Shown here piece by piece: positions 1 to 8,770 of a stretch of DNA of 35,122 bases. How positions within the stretch are numbered: the stretch's first letter is position 1; the number at the start of each line of letters is the position of its first letter. The translations under genes and the position numbers were made by a program. Source of the DNA: an uncultured Bacilli bacterium (GTDB taxonomy: Bacteria > Bacillota_I > Bacilli_A > RF39 > UBA660); assembly GCA_944368815.1 (NCBI GenBank), contig CALVXD010000070.1:1-35122 (forward strand), written 5' to 3'. A model generated the notes under the pieces. It did no database searches, was not told where the DNA came from, and saw only the letters and a program-made list of their open reading frames with translations.

Positions 1-13
1 TAATAATTTGTGT

Positions 14-69
14 ATGTAACATTTTTACTGAGAATTGACTACATAATCATGTAACATTTTTACTGAGAA
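14..69. repeat. Two direct copies of a 21-bp sequence
   Basis: A 21-base sequence beginning ATGTAACATTTTTACTGAG occurs identically at 14-34 and 49-69, a period of 35 bp. It does not resemble a DnaA box. Repeated roughly 20-bp motifs near a terminus are known from IS21-type elements, so this may be the end of an insertion sequence lying to the left; that reading is inference. It could also be a regulatory array upstream of the rpmH promoter. Confidence 0.6.
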
Positions 70-102
70 ATCACAAAAAATAAATAAAAAACATTAAAAT
101 TG

Positions 103-131
103 TTGACATAAACTTAATAACCATATATAAT
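103..131 (+). promoter_or_regulatory. Consensus sigma-A promoter of rpmH
   Basis: TTGACA at 103-108 and TATAAT at 126-131 with a 17-bp spacer match the vegetative consensus exactly. The rpmH start codon follows 32 bases later, behind a GGAGGTG ribosome binding site at 150-156. Confidence 0.93.
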
Positions 132-162
132 AAAATAGCATTTAACTTTGGAGGTGTTATAT

Positions 163-285
163 ATGAAAAGAACTTATCAACCAAATAATAGAAAAAAAGC
201 AAAGAAACATGGTTTTTTTGCACGTATTAAAGGAAAAGTTTTAAATAGTAGAAGAGCTAAAAAAAGAAAAAAATTATGCGCATAA
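163..285 (+). CDS. rpmH: Ribosomal protein L34 (bL34)
   Basis: Encodes a 40-residue, very basic protein beginning [18 protein letters not shown], the unmistakable start of bL34, a component of the large ribosomal subunit. It is about four residues shorter than the usual 44, with the gap in the middle of the helix-turn-helix. The strong GGAGGTG ribosome binding site fixes the ATG start. It is followed by rnpA, the pairing found beside oriC in most bacteria. A hairpin directly after the stop probably lowers transcription into rnpA. Confidence 0.97.
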   Translation: MKRTYQPNNRKKAKKHGFFARIKGKVLNSRRAKKRKKLCA

Positions 286-310
286 CCACTTTTTATTGTG
301 GTTTTTTCTT
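284..310 (+). terminator. Intrinsic terminator/attenuator between rpmH and rnpA
   Basis: AACCAC (284-289) pairs with GTGGTT (298-303) and is followed by a run of T. It starts within the rpmH stop codon. Its position inside the rpmH-rnpA unit suggests partial termination that sets a high L34 to RnpA ratio. Confidence 0.75.
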
Positions 311-328
311 TATGTTGAAGGTGAAGTT

Positions 329-655
329 ATGAAAAAAAAAGAGATTATTAAAAATAATAGAGAGTTTTCTAGGATAATAAATAAAAATAAAAATGTTAAA
401 AATAAATATTATTCTATATATTATGAAAATGGAAATTCAAGAAATTTATATGGAATAAGTGTACCAACAAAAACGGGAAATGCTGTAATTCGTAATAAAC
501 TAAAGAGGCAAGTAAAAAACATTATTGATAATAATAAAAATTATATACAAAGTCCATATAACTATGTTATAATATTAAGAAAGAGTTTATTAGAAATAGA
601 TTATCAATTAAAAGAAAATGAATTAATAAATCTATTTAGAAAGATTGGAGAATAA
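329..655 (+). CDS. rnpA: Ribonuclease P protein component
   Basis: A 108-residue basic protein that assists the RNase P RNA in maturing tRNA 5' ends. The RNR motif region, GNAVIRNKLKRQVKNII (about residues 51-67), is the family signature, and the preceding YGISVPTKTG block is also typical. The ATG at 329 is chosen because of the GAAGGTGAAG ribosome binding site; a longer frame upstream would start inside the terminator hairpin. The stop codon lies one base before the yidC start, so the two are almost certainly co-translated. Confidence 0.95.
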   Translation: MKKKEIIKNNREFSRIINKNKNVKNKYYSIYYENGNSRNLYGISVPTKTGNAVIRNKLKRQVKNIIDNNKNYIQSPYNYVIILRKSLLEIDYQLKENELINLFRKIGE

Positions 656-656
656 T

Positions 657-1565
657 ATGACAAAGAAAAAGATAATTTTAGTATTAATATCTGTACTTAT
701 GTTAACAGGGTGTACAACAACATTAAAAGATAAAGATAATAAAACAGTGGTTAATACAGAAACAGGGCAATCTATAACAGAAAACATTATTTGTAAACCA
801 ACAGATGAAAGTGTAATTAAGATATATGAAGAAAATGGTGTTGATATAAAAGATTTACCTAGTTGTAATAATTTTAATCCTGTTAGTAAATATGAAGGAT
901 TATGGACTACGTTTTTTGTAAAACCATTAGCGTGGGTAATTATTCAAATTGGTAATTTAGTAAATAGTTATGGTTTATCAATAATAATAACAGCATTATT
1001 AATTAGATTAGTTTTAATGCCAATAACTAAAAAAACTGCAATGCAATCAGAAAATATGAAAAAAGCTCAACCAGAAATTGAAAGATTAGAAAAGAAATAT
1101 AAAGGTAAAGAATCACAAGAAGATCAAATGAGAAAAACTCAAGAGATGCTTGCAATATATCAAAAATATCAAATAAACCCTGTATCAGGATGTCTACTTG
1201 CGTTTATTCAATTGCCATTATTATTTGCATTTTTAGAGGCAATTAATAGAACACCTGCCATTTTTGAAAGTAAATTTTTAGGTCTTCAAATGGCAACTAC
1301 AACATTAGTAGGTATAGAAAATGGTAATTATATATATATCCTATTTATAGTACTTATTTTAGGAACCACATATTTATCATTTAAGAAAACTTTAAAAGAC
1401 CAAACAGCAGCAGCAGCTCAAATGAAATATACAATATACATAATGCTAGGAATAATATTTATTGGTTCATTAACATTACCAACAGCTCTAGGAATTTATT
1501 GGATAACTTCAAGTACATTTACAATATTCCAAAATATGTGGGTTGAAAGAAAGAAGGTAAAATAA
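657..1565 (+). CDS. yidC: Membrane protein insertase YidC/OxaA/SpoIIIJ type
   Basis: Inserts and folds membrane proteins, alone or with SecYEG. The 302-residue product starts with a lipoprotein signal peptide (MTKKKIILVLISVLMLTGC; lipobox LTGC), then a roughly 70-residue extracytoplasmic stretch, and five hydrophobic segments of the YidC core: WTTFFVKPLAWVIIQIG and YGLSIIITALLIRL, then a charged cytoplasmic hairpin, then PVSGCLLAFIQLPLLFAFLE and two more helices. The conserved Arg of the core groove is in LLIRLVLMP. ATG 657 has GGAG at 647-650. The last base of the stop codon is the first base of the jag start codon. In spore formers SpoIIIJ-type paralogues act in engulfment; only one copy is visible here. 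Confidence 0.95.
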   Translation: MTKKKIILVLISVLMLTGCTTTLKDKDNKTVVNTETGQSITENIICKPTDESVIKIYEENGVDIKDLPSCNNFNPVSKYEGLWTTFFVKPLAWVIIQIGNLVNSYGLSIIITALLIRLVLMPITKKTAMQSENMKKAQPEIERLEKKYKGKESQEDQMRKTQEMLAIYQKYQINPVSGCLLAFIQLPLLFAFLEAINRTPAIFESKFLGLQMATTTLVGIENGNYIYILFIVLILGTTYLSFKKTLKDQTAAAAQMKYTIYIMLGIIFIGSLTLPTALGIYWITSSTFTIFQNMWVERKKVK

Positions 1566-2173
1566 TGAATACATATAAATTTGAAGATAAAACTATAGAT
1601 GAAGCCAAAAATAAAGCTTTAAAAGAGTTAAATATAAACGAAGAAAATATCATAATAATTAATAAAACAGAAAAAAATGGTTTATTAAAAAAGAGTGCAA
1701 GTATAGAAATTGTAACAATAGATGAAATAATTAACTATTTAAAAGATTCTTTAAATGAAATATTATCTCTAATGGGAATAGAAGCTAATTATGAAGTAAG
1801 AAGAAGAGAAAATAGAATAGAAATAAAAATATTTTCCGACAATAATGCAATATTAATTGGTAAAAATGGAAGAACAATGCAATCTTTACAAACAATATTA
1901 AGATTTATATTAAAAAATCATGTATCTTCTGATTTATCTGTTATGTTAGATGTTGAAAATTATAAAGAAAAGAGAAATAGAAATATTGAATATTTAGCAA
2001 AGAAAGTAGCAAGAGATGTAGCAAAAACTAAGGTAGAGACTAAATTAGATAACATGAATTCTTATGAGAGAAGAATTGTTCATAATATATTATCAGATAA
2101 TAAATATGTATATACAGTTAGTGAAGGTGAAGAACCTAACAGACATGTAATTATAAAGCCAAGAGAAGATTAA
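1565..2173 (+). CDS. khpB: RNA-binding protein KhpB/Jag (Jag-N, KH, R3H)
   Basis: A 202-residue RNA-binding protein that partners KhpA in cell elongation and division control in Firmicutes. Three parts are seen in order: an N-terminal Jag domain (residues 1-50, start MNTYKFEDKTIDEAKNKAL), a type II KH domain around GKNGRTMQSLQTILRF (about 98-113), and an R3H domain near the C-terminus with YERRIVHNIL and the terminal EPNRHVIIKP. It overlaps yidC by one base (TAATG), the usual coupling in this locus. No defects are visible. Confidence 0.94.
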   Translation: MNTYKFEDKTIDEAKNKALKELNINEENIIIINKTEKNGLLKKSASIEIVTIDEIINYLKDSLNEILSLMGIEANYEVRRRENRIEIKIFSDNNAILIGKNGRTMQSLQTILRFILKNHVSSDLSVMLDVENYKEKRNRNIEYLAKKVARDVAKTKVETKLDNMNSYERRIVHNILSDNKYVYTVSEGEEPNRHVIIKPRED

Positions 2174-2227
2174 TCTTTTCTTTCTTTTTTATTTGTGTTA
2201 AAATATTGTGGGTAATGAGGTGATACT

Positions 2228-3580
2228 ATGGAAGATACAATTGCAGCAATTTCTACAGCACTAGGAGTGGGAGCTATATCCATTATTAGAGTTAGTGGAA
2301 ACGAATCAATTAATATAGTAAATAAAATATTTAAAGGAAAAGATTTAACTAGTGTTTCATCACATACGATACATTATGGATATATAATGGATAAAGAAGA
2401 AATAGTAGATGAAGTGTTAGTTAGTGTAATGAAAGCACCCAAAACTTTTACTAAAGAAGATATTGTGGAAATAAATTGTCACGGAGGAATAGCAACAACT
2501 AATAAAGTGTTAGAATTAATATTAACTAATGGGGCAAGATTAGCAGAGCCAGGAGAATTTACAAAAAGAGCATTTTTAAACGGAAGAATTGATTTAGTAG
2601 AAGCCGATGGAATAATGGATTTAATAAATTCTAAAACAGAAAAAAATAGACAATTATCAATAAATGAATTAAATGGGAAGGTATCGAATTTAATAAAGAA
2701 TTTAAGAGATAAATTAGTGGGAATTATATCTAACATAGAAGTTAATATAGATTATCCAGAATATGAAGATATAGAAGTTTTGACTAATGAAAAAATTCTT
2801 CCAGAAGTAGTAGATTTTAAAAATCAATTAGAAAAAATTATTAAAGATTCCGAAGATGGAAAGATTATAAATGAAGGAATTAATGTAGGAATAATAGGAA
2901 AACCCAATGTTGGTAAAAGTAGTCTTCTAAATGCTTTATTAGAAGAGGAAAAAGCAATTGTTACTGATATTGAAGGAACAACTAGAGACATTGTAGAAGG
3001 TAAAATAAATTTAGGTGGTATAATTTTAAATATTATTGATACCGCAGGTATTAGAGAAACAGATAATGTAGTAGAGAAAATTGGAGTAGAAAAAAGTATG
3101 GAAATTATTGATAAAGCTGATTTAATAATTTTTGTACTAAATAATAATGATATTATAAGTGAAGAAGAATTGAAAATATTAGAAAAGATAAAAAATAAAA
3201 ATAGTATAGTAGTAATTAACAAGATTGATTTAGAAAAAAGAATAAATTTATCTAACTATGACAAAAAAATAATAGAAATTAGTGCTAAAGAAAATATTGG
3301 AATAGAAGAATTAAAAGATGAAATAAAAAGAATTTATAATATAGATAATATAGATACTAAAGATATGACTTACCTAAGTAATGCAAGAAGTATATCTTTA
3401 TTAAAACAATCTTTAACTAAGATAGAAGAAAGTATTAATAATATTAATAATGATAGTCCAATAGATATAGTAGAGATAGATTTAAAAAATGCATGGGAAT
3501 TATTAGGACAAATTATTGGTGAAACATATACAGATGAATTGTTAGATGAATTATTCTCTAGATTTTGTTTAGGAAAGTAG
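2228..3580 (+). CDS. mnmE: tRNA modification GTPase MnmE
   Basis: With MnmG it installs the carboxymethylaminomethyl or aminomethyl group on U34 of certain tRNAs. The 450-residue protein has the N-terminal tetrahydrofolate-binding domain (MEDTIAAISTALGVGAISIIR), a helical domain, and an inserted G domain with P-loop GKPNVGKSS (about 223-231), switch region GTTRDIVEG, DTAGIRET and NKID. The C-terminal FCLGK matches the catalytic cysteine tail (usually FCIGK). The start follows GAGGTGATACT. The next gene in the operon is its partner mnmG. Confidence 0.97.
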   Translation: MEDTIAAISTALGVGAISIIRVSGNESINIVNKIFKGKDLTSVSSHTIHYGYIMDKEEIVDEVLVSVMKAPKTFTKEDIVEINCHGGIATTNKVLELILTNGARLAEPGEFTKRAFLNGRIDLVEADGIMDLINSKTEKNRQLSINELNGKVSNLIKNLRDKLVGIISNIEVNIDYPEYEDIEVLTNEKILPEVVDFKNQLEKIIKDSEDGKIINEGINVGIIGKPNVGKSSLLNALLEEEKAIVTDIEGTTRDIVEGKINLGGIILNIIDTAGIRETDNVVEKIGVEKSMEIIDKADLIIFVLNNNDIISEEELKILEKIKNKNSIVVINKIDLEKRINLSNYDKKIIEISAKENIGIEELKDEIKRIYNIDNIDTKDMTYLSNARSISLLKQSLTKIEESINNINNDSPIDIVEIDLKNAWELLGQIIGETYTDELLDELFSRFCLGK

Positions 3581-3588
3581 GTGAAAAT

Positions 3589-5460
3589 ATGGAATATGAA
3601 GTTATAGTAGTAGGAGCAGGTCATGCTGGATGTGAAGCCGCTTTAGCAACAGCTAGATGTGGACATAAGACTTTACTTGTAACAGGTAATTTAAAAAATG
3701 TAGCAACAATGCCTTGTAATCCGTCAATTGGAGGTTCTGCCAAAGGAATTATTGTAAGAGAAATAGATGCTTTAGGCGGAGAAATGGGTATAAATGCTGA
3801 CAAAACATTAATACAAATGAAGATGTTAAATTCATCAAAGGGGCCAGCAGTTAGATCTTTAAGAGCACAAGCTGATAAAATAACTTATCCACAAGAGATG
3901 TTGAAAACTTTAAAAAACACTAAAAATTTGACATTACAAGAAGCAATGGTTGAAGATTTAATAGTAGAAAACGAAGAAGTAAAAGGAATTGTTACTGAAA
4001 ACGGTACAAAAATTACATCTAATATTGTAATACTTACAACGGGAACATACTTAAAAGCAGACATATTAGTGGGAAGTACAAGAACAAGAAGTGGTCCACA
4101 TGATGAGAAACCATCAATGCATTTATCAGATAATCTAAAAAAATATGGATTTGATATATTAAGATTAAAAACAGGAACTCCTCCTAGAATAGAAAAGAGT
4201 AGTATTGATTACTCTAAAACTAAAAGAGAAGATGGAGATAAAGAAGTATATACTTTTTCACATGATATTGCTCCAATATATGATGTTAATAATCAAGAAC
4301 CATGTTATTTAATATATACTACTCCGGAAACTCACAAAATAATATTAGATAATTTAAATAAATCAGCAATGTATGGTGGACTTGATGATATAAAAGGTGT
4401 AGGTCCTAGATATTGTCCATCTATAGAAGATAAATTAGTTAAATTTAAAGATAAAGAAAAACATCAATTATTTTTAGAACCAGAAAGTTTATATTATGAT
4501 GATATTTACTTACAAGGATTTTCTACTAGTATGCCAAAAGATGTTCAAGAAAAAATGGTACATAGTTTACCGGGCCTAGAAAATGCAAAAATTTTAAAAT
4601 ATGCTTACGCAATAGAATATGATGCTATATATCCTACACAAATTAAAGCATCATTAGAAACAAAAGTTTTAAAGAATTTGTTTACAGCAGGTCAAATTAA
4701 TGGAACAAGTGGATATGAAGAAGCAGCAGCACAAGGATTAATGGCGGGAATAAATGCTTCATTAAAGTTAAAGGGAAAAGAACCATTAATTTTAAAAAGA
4801 AATGAAGCTTATATTGGAGTATTAATTGATGACTTGGTAACAAAAGGAACAATAGAACCTTATAGAATGTTAACATCAAGAGCAGAATATCGTTTATTAT
4901 TAAGACATGATAATGCTGATATTAGACTTAGACAATATGGATATGATGTAGGATTAATTGATGAATCAAGATATGCAAAGTTTAAAAATAAACTAAATGA
5001 TATAAGTAAATTTAAAGAATATTTAAAAAGTACGAAAATTACTCCAACCAAAGAAATAAATGTTATTTTTGAAAAAATAGGAACACCATTATTAAAAGAT
5101 GGAATATATTTATATGATTTACTTAGAAGAAATGAGATAACTATAAATATACTAAAAGAAAATAATTTGCTTGTAAGTGATTATTCAAAAGAAGTTGAAG
5201 AACAATTAGAAATAGAAATAAAATATGAAGGTTATATAAAAAAGGTTGAAAGAGAAGCAGAAAAAATGATTAAAAATGAAGAAAAATTAATTCCTAAAGA
5301 TATTGATTATAGTAAAATTTTAAATTTAGCAACTGAAGCTAGACAAAAACTTGAAAAAATAAGACCAGAATCAATTGGTCAGGCACTTAGAATAAGTGGA
5401 GTAAATCCTTCTGATATTTCAATTTTAATGGTATATTTAAGGAAAAATTATAATGAATAA
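3589..5460 (+). CDS. mnmG: tRNA uridine-5-carboxymethylaminomethyl modification enzyme MnmG
   Basis: The FAD-dependent partner of MnmE. The 623-residue length is typical. The FAD Rossmann motif GAGHAGCEAA is at residues 9-18; further signatures are MPCNPSIGGSAKG, KGPAVRSLRAQADK and the ASRAEYRLLLRHDNAD block in the second half. ATG 3589 follows AAGTAGGTGAAAAT, which overlaps the mnmE stop; an upstream in-frame start would run into mnmE. The end overlaps rsmG by 8 bases. Confidence 0.97.
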   Translation: MEYEVIVVGAGHAGCEAALATARCGHKTLLVTGNLKNVATMPCNPSIGGSAKGIIVREIDALGGEMGINADKTLIQMKMLNSSKGPAVRSLRAQADKITYPQEMLKTLKNTKNLTLQEAMVEDLIVENEEVKGIVTENGTKITSNIVILTTGTYLKADILVGSTRTRSGPHDEKPSMHLSDNLKKYGFDILRLKTGTPPRIEKSSIDYSKTKREDGDKEVYTFSHDIAPIYDVNNQEPCYLIYTTPETHKIILDNLNKSAMYGGLDDIKGVGPRYCPSIEDKLVKFKDKEKHQLFLEPESLYYDDIYLQGFSTSMPKDVQEKMVHSLPGLENAKILKYAYAIEYDAIYPTQIKASLETKVLKNLFTAGQINGTSGYEEAAAQGLMAGINASLKLKGKEPLILKRNEAYIGVLIDDLVTKGTIEPYRMLTSRAEYRLLLRHDNADIRLRQYGYDVGLIDESRYAKFKNKLNDISKFKEYLKSTKITPTKEINVIFEKIGTPLLKDGIYLYDLLRRNEITINILKENNLLVSDYSKEVEEQLEIEIKYEGYIKKVEREAEKMIKNEEKLIPKDIDYSKILNLATEARQKLEKIRPESIGQALRISGVNPSDISILMVYLRKNYNE

Positions 5461-6154
5461 AGAAAAATTCATAGAAGAATTACTAAAATTGCATATAGAA
5501 ATTAGTGATATTCAATTAAAAAAATTAGAAAAATATTATGAAATATTAGAAAGAGAAAATAAATTATACAATTTAACTTCAATTACAGAAAAAGAAAGTG
5601 TATTTTTAAAACATTTTTATGATAGCCTTACAATTGTTAAAATAATAGATTTAAATGAAGGAACATTATGTGATTTAGGAACAGGAGCAGGATTTCCTGG
5701 TATGGTGTTAAAAATAATATTTCCTAATTTAAAAATAACATTAATTGACGCTACTTTAAAGAAGTGTAACTTCCTTGAAAAAGTAATAAAAGAATTAAAA
5801 TTAGAAAATATTAAGGTAATAAATGCAAGAGTAGAAGAATATGCCAAAATAGAAAGAGAGAAATATGATATTGTAACAGCAAGAGCAGTAGCACCTTTAA
5901 AACATTTATTAGAATATGGAATTCCATTATTAAAAGTAAATGGAACATTTGTTGCTATGAAGGGAAATATTAATGAAGAACTAAATGGTATTGAAAATTA
6001 TGAAAATAAATTAAAAATTAAACAAAATAAAAGGATAGATTTTCAATTACCTATAGAAAATAGTAACAGAACTTTAATTAGTTTTATAAAGCTTGAAGTA
6101 ACCAATAATAAGTATCCTAGAAAGTATACAGAGATTAAGAAAAAAAGCTTGTAA
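5453..6154 (+). CDS. rsmG: 16S rRNA (guanine527-N7)-methyltransferase RsmG
   Basis: Methylates N7 of G527 in 16S rRNA using S-adenosylmethionine. The 233-residue product shows the SAM-binding motif I LCDLGTGAGFPGMVLKI (about 66-82), followed by LIDATLKKCNFLEKV and the VTARAVAPL motif that is typical of this family. It starts within the last codons of mnmG, so translation is coupled. The mnmE-mnmG-rsmG order is the conserved oriC-side arrangement; parAB or noc normally follow. Confidence 0.95.
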   Translation: MNKEKFIEELLKLHIEISDIQLKKLEKYYEILERENKLYNLTSITEKESVFLKHFYDSLTIVKIIDLNEGTLCDLGTGAGFPGMVLKIIFPNLKITLIDATLKKCNFLEKVIKELKLENIKVINARVEEYAKIEREKYDIVTARAVAPLKHLLEYGIPLLKVNGTFVAMKGNINEELNGIENYENKLKIKQNKRIDFQLPIENSNRTLISFIKLEVTNNKYPRKYTEIKKKSL

Positions 6155-6155
6155 T

Positions 6156-6184
6156 TTGACAAAATCGAACAAATATGTTATAAT
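6156..6184 (+). promoter_or_regulatory. Consensus sigma-A promoter of the SPFH gene
   Basis: TTGACA at 6156-6161 and TATAAT at 6179-6184 are spaced by 17 bp, an exact match. The start codon at 6208 follows a GGGGGA ribosome binding site. Confidence 0.9.
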
Positions 6185-6207
6185 TTTAACGGAAATGGGG
6201 GATTTTA

Positions 6208-7137
6208 ATGAGAAATTTATTTCAAAGAAATAACAACGAAAGAGCAGGACAAGAAGTAGACGATTTTAGTCAATACAAAATAAGAATGTTTAAGGCTGTG
6301 CCACCTAATATGGCATTGATATGTCAAAATATTTTTACAGGTAGACCTTTTGTAAAAACAAGTGGTTTAGTAATACTAATGCCATGGGTTAAAAGTAAAA
6401 TGGTATCTTTGGCAGATAATACTATAGATTATCCTAAAGAAAAATATAAAACAGTTGATGGTATTGAATTGACTATTGATTTAGCTATTACTTTTTCAAT
6501 ATCAGATCCAATAAAATATGAGTTCAATAATAATGATCCAATGCAAGAATTAAAAATAAAAACACAAGATATGCTTAGACAGTATGTTGCTTTAAGAACT
6601 GTTGATGAAATGACTAATGGAAGACATACATTAAATGACTTTGATTCTAATAGGGATTACGCATCATTTGCAGTAAATAATGGATTAGAAATTAAGAATG
6701 TATATTTTAAAAATGTTGAATTACCACAGTCAATGAAAGATGACTATGAAAAAAAGAAAGTTCAAGAAATGGAAAATGCTAAATTATTAGCAGAAGCTCA
6801 AACTAAAAAAGCAGTTGCAATGTTAGAAGCAGAAGCAAGATATGAATCAGCTAAAAAAGATGCTGAGGCAAACAAAATTTTAGGAACTGCAGCAAATGTA
6901 GTACAAGCAGATGAGATAAAAAAAATTATAGAAAATATAGTTAATATGGATGCAAATCAGTTAGAATTAGTAAAAGCACAATTGCTTTCAAAGGGAAATG
7001 GTAATTTATTTTATGGTATGGAAGGACAATCAGAATTAATGAAATATTTAATTGCTAAAGATCAAAATGGAAGTAATAGAATGCAAAACAATGGAAATAA
7101 ACAAAAATCTGGATATACAAGAACAAGAAAAAAATAA
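6208..7137 (+). CDS. SPFH/band-7 domain protein without a membrane anchor
   Basis: A 309-residue member of the SPFH (stomatin/prohibitin/flotillin) superfamily. The band-7 core covers about residues 30-185 (PPNMALICQNIFTGRPF ... TVDGIELTIDLAITFSISDP) and is followed by a long Ala/Glu/Lys helix (about 185-235) that in this superfamily mediates oligomerisation. No N-terminal transmembrane helix or signal peptide is seen, unlike classical flotillins, so it is probably cytoplasmic or peripherally attached. The tail is basic and polar. It has its own strong promoter and terminator and sits between rsmG and parB. The specific role is unknown to me. Confidence 0.8.
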   Translation: MRNLFQRNNNERAGQEVDDFSQYKIRMFKAVPPNMALICQNIFTGRPFVKTSGLVILMPWVKSKMVSLADNTIDYPKEKYKTVDGIELTIDLAITFSISDPIKYEFNNNDPMQELKIKTQDMLRQYVALRTVDEMTNGRHTLNDFDSNRDYASFAVNNGLEIKNVYFKNVELPQSMKDDYEKKKVQEMENAKLLAEAQTKKAVAMLEAEARYESAKKDAEANKILGTAANVVQADEIKKIIENIVNMDANQLELVKAQLLSKGNGNLFYGMEGQSELMKYLIAKDQNGSNRMQNNGNKQKSGYTRTRKK

Positions 7138-7144
7138 ATTATTA

Positions 7145-7186
7145 AAAAAGATTATTAAAAATTATAAATAGTCTTTTTTTTTTTTC
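7145..7186 (+). terminator. Intrinsic terminator after the SPFH gene
   Basis: AAAAAGATTATT (7145-7156) pairs with AATAGTCTTTTT (7167-7178), allowing one G-T pair, and runs into a tract of T. Confidence 0.8.
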
Positions 7187-7242
7187 AAAAATATAGTATT
7201 ATTATATTAGTATAGTATCAAAAAGTAGAAAGAGGGATTAAA

Positions 7243-8760
7243 ATGGAAGTTGGAAAAGAAGTAATAAAAGTTAGATTAAGTAGTATTATTCCAAATAGAT
7301 TTCAACCTAGATTAGCGTTTAATGAAGATGAGTTAAATGAACTTGCTAGTTCAATAAAAATGTATGGAATATTGCAGCCATTGATATTAAGACCAATTGG
7401 AGATAAATATGAAATAATAGCTGGTGAAAGAAGATATAAAGCAGCTACAATTGCAGGTTTAACCGAAGTTCCTGCTATACTTGTTAATTTAGATGATCAA
7501 ACAAGCGCTGAATTAGCTATTATAGAGAATATTCAAAGAAAAGATTTGACAGCAATAGAAGAAGCAAAATCATATAAAAAATTATTAGATTTAGGTAATT
7601 TAACTCAAGACCAATTGGCAGCTAAAATGGGAAAAAAACAATCAACTATTGCTAATAAATTAAGACTTTTAAATCTAGTTCCTGAAGCACAGGATGCATT
7701 ATTACATAATTCTATTTCTGAAAGACACGCTAGAAGTTTATTACAAATAAAAGATGATCCAGCAAAGCAAAGAGAAGTATTAAATAAGATAATTGAGGGG
7801 AGATTAACTGTGAAAGAAACTGATGATTTAATAAAAAATTTAATGAATGTAGAACCAATTAACAATAGTAATACAAATATTGGAAATAATATAAATAATT
7901 TAAGCAATATAGAAATGAATAATTTTTCAAATAATAATCAATTAAACAATATACCATCTTTTAATTCTACTGTACCTGTAGATAATGGTTTTAATCAACA
8001 ACCATTACAAAATTTTGAACAAGCAAATCAAAATAATAATGAAGAATTTAAGTTTGTACAACCAAATAGTGATGTTGTAAATATTACGGATATTAGTAAT
8101 CCTAATATGAATATAGCACCAAATCCTAGTGTTGATAATTATACAGTTAATACTCCACCACAGTTTACAGAAACAGTACAATCTGCATTAAATGATTTAA
8201 ATGTAGTTAACGCAAATTCTAATGTATTTAATGAAACAGAACCAAAAATAGAAGATACTATGGATAAGACACAAGTAATTGATATAAATGCAATTAAAGA
8301 GGCAGCTAAAAATACAGAACCTTACAATGAACCAATACAAAGTCAAGCTCCAATTCCTAATTTTGATAGTTTATTAAAAGTTGAAGAACCACCTAAAGTT
8401 GAAGAACCAAAAGAAAAACCATTAGAATTCCCTAAAATAGGAGAACCAGTAAGTTTTGGTAATAAATATTTTCCATCACTTGAAGATGAATCAGCTAATA
8501 TGAATTTTGGTACAGCTTTTGATAGTCAACCTAGTGAAAGTATAGAATCTATTTTAGGTAATCAGCCTGATGCTATAGCAACAACACCAGCAAGTATAAA
8601 TAATGTATATCAAAAACCTAAATTAACAAATGCAATAAATATGACTAGAGAATTAATTTCAAACGTTGAAAAGGCTGGAAATAAAGTAGAAACACAAGAA
8701 TTAGATTTAGCTGATGAATATCAAATAATTATAAGAATAAAGAAAGAACCTGAAATTTAG
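7243..8760 (+). CDS. ParB/Noc-family CTPase DNA-binding protein with long Asn-rich C-terminal half
   Basis: The first 200 residues are a normal ParB core: IIPNRFQPR, the nucleotide-binding GERRYKAA motif (about 61-68), ENIQRKDLTAIEEA and a helix-turn-helix around TQDQLAAKMGKKQSTIANKLR. Such proteins load at parS and act in chromosome segregation or, as Noc, in division-site control. The 505-residue length is far above the usual 280 or so. Residues of about 210-460 are an Asn/Pro/Glu-rich, probably disordered linker, and the last 45 residues (ending DEYQIIIRIKKEPEI) do not resemble the usual dimerisation domain. No parA is adjacent. It lacks the amphipathic N-terminal helix of Noc. Confidence 0.88.
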   Translation: MEVGKEVIKVRLSSIIPNRFQPRLAFNEDELNELASSIKMYGILQPLILRPIGDKYEIIAGERRYKAATIAGLTEVPAILVNLDDQTSAELAIIENIQRKDLTAIEEAKSYKKLLDLGNLTQDQLAAKMGKKQSTIANKLRLLNLVPEAQDALLHNSISERHARSLLQIKDDPAKQREVLNKIIEGRLTVKETDDLIKNLMNVEPINNSNTNIGNNINNLSNIEMNNFSNNNQLNNIPSFNSTVPVDNGFNQQPLQNFEQANQNNNEEFKFVQPNSDVVNITDISNPNMNIAPNPSVDNYTVNTPPQFTETVQSALNDLNVVNANSNVFNETEPKIEDTMDKTQVIDINAIKEAAKNTEPYNEPIQSQAPIPNFDSLLKVEEPPKVEEPKEKPLEFPKIGEPVSFGNKYFPSLEDESANMNFGTAFDSQPSESIESILGNQPDAIATTPASINNVYQKPKLTNAINMTRELISNVEKAGNKVETQELDLADEYQIIIRIKKEPEI

Positions 8761-8770
8761 GTTCTTTATT
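8743..8770. terminator. Shared bidirectional terminator of parB and the PBP gene
   Basis: AAAGAACCT (8743-8751) pairs with AGGTTCTTT (8759-8767). It spans the two convergent stop codons, so it can end transcription from both sides. Confidence 0.8.

Noticed and set aside
1-140. oriC or DnaA boxes in the left edge
   Set aside because: No TTATNCACA-type motif was found; only the twin 21-bp repeats and the rpmH promoter are present.
2479-3222. Minus-strand frames of 85 and 132 codons within mnmE
   Set aside because: They lie entirely opposite a well-conserved gene, lack ribosome binding sites and show antisense composition.
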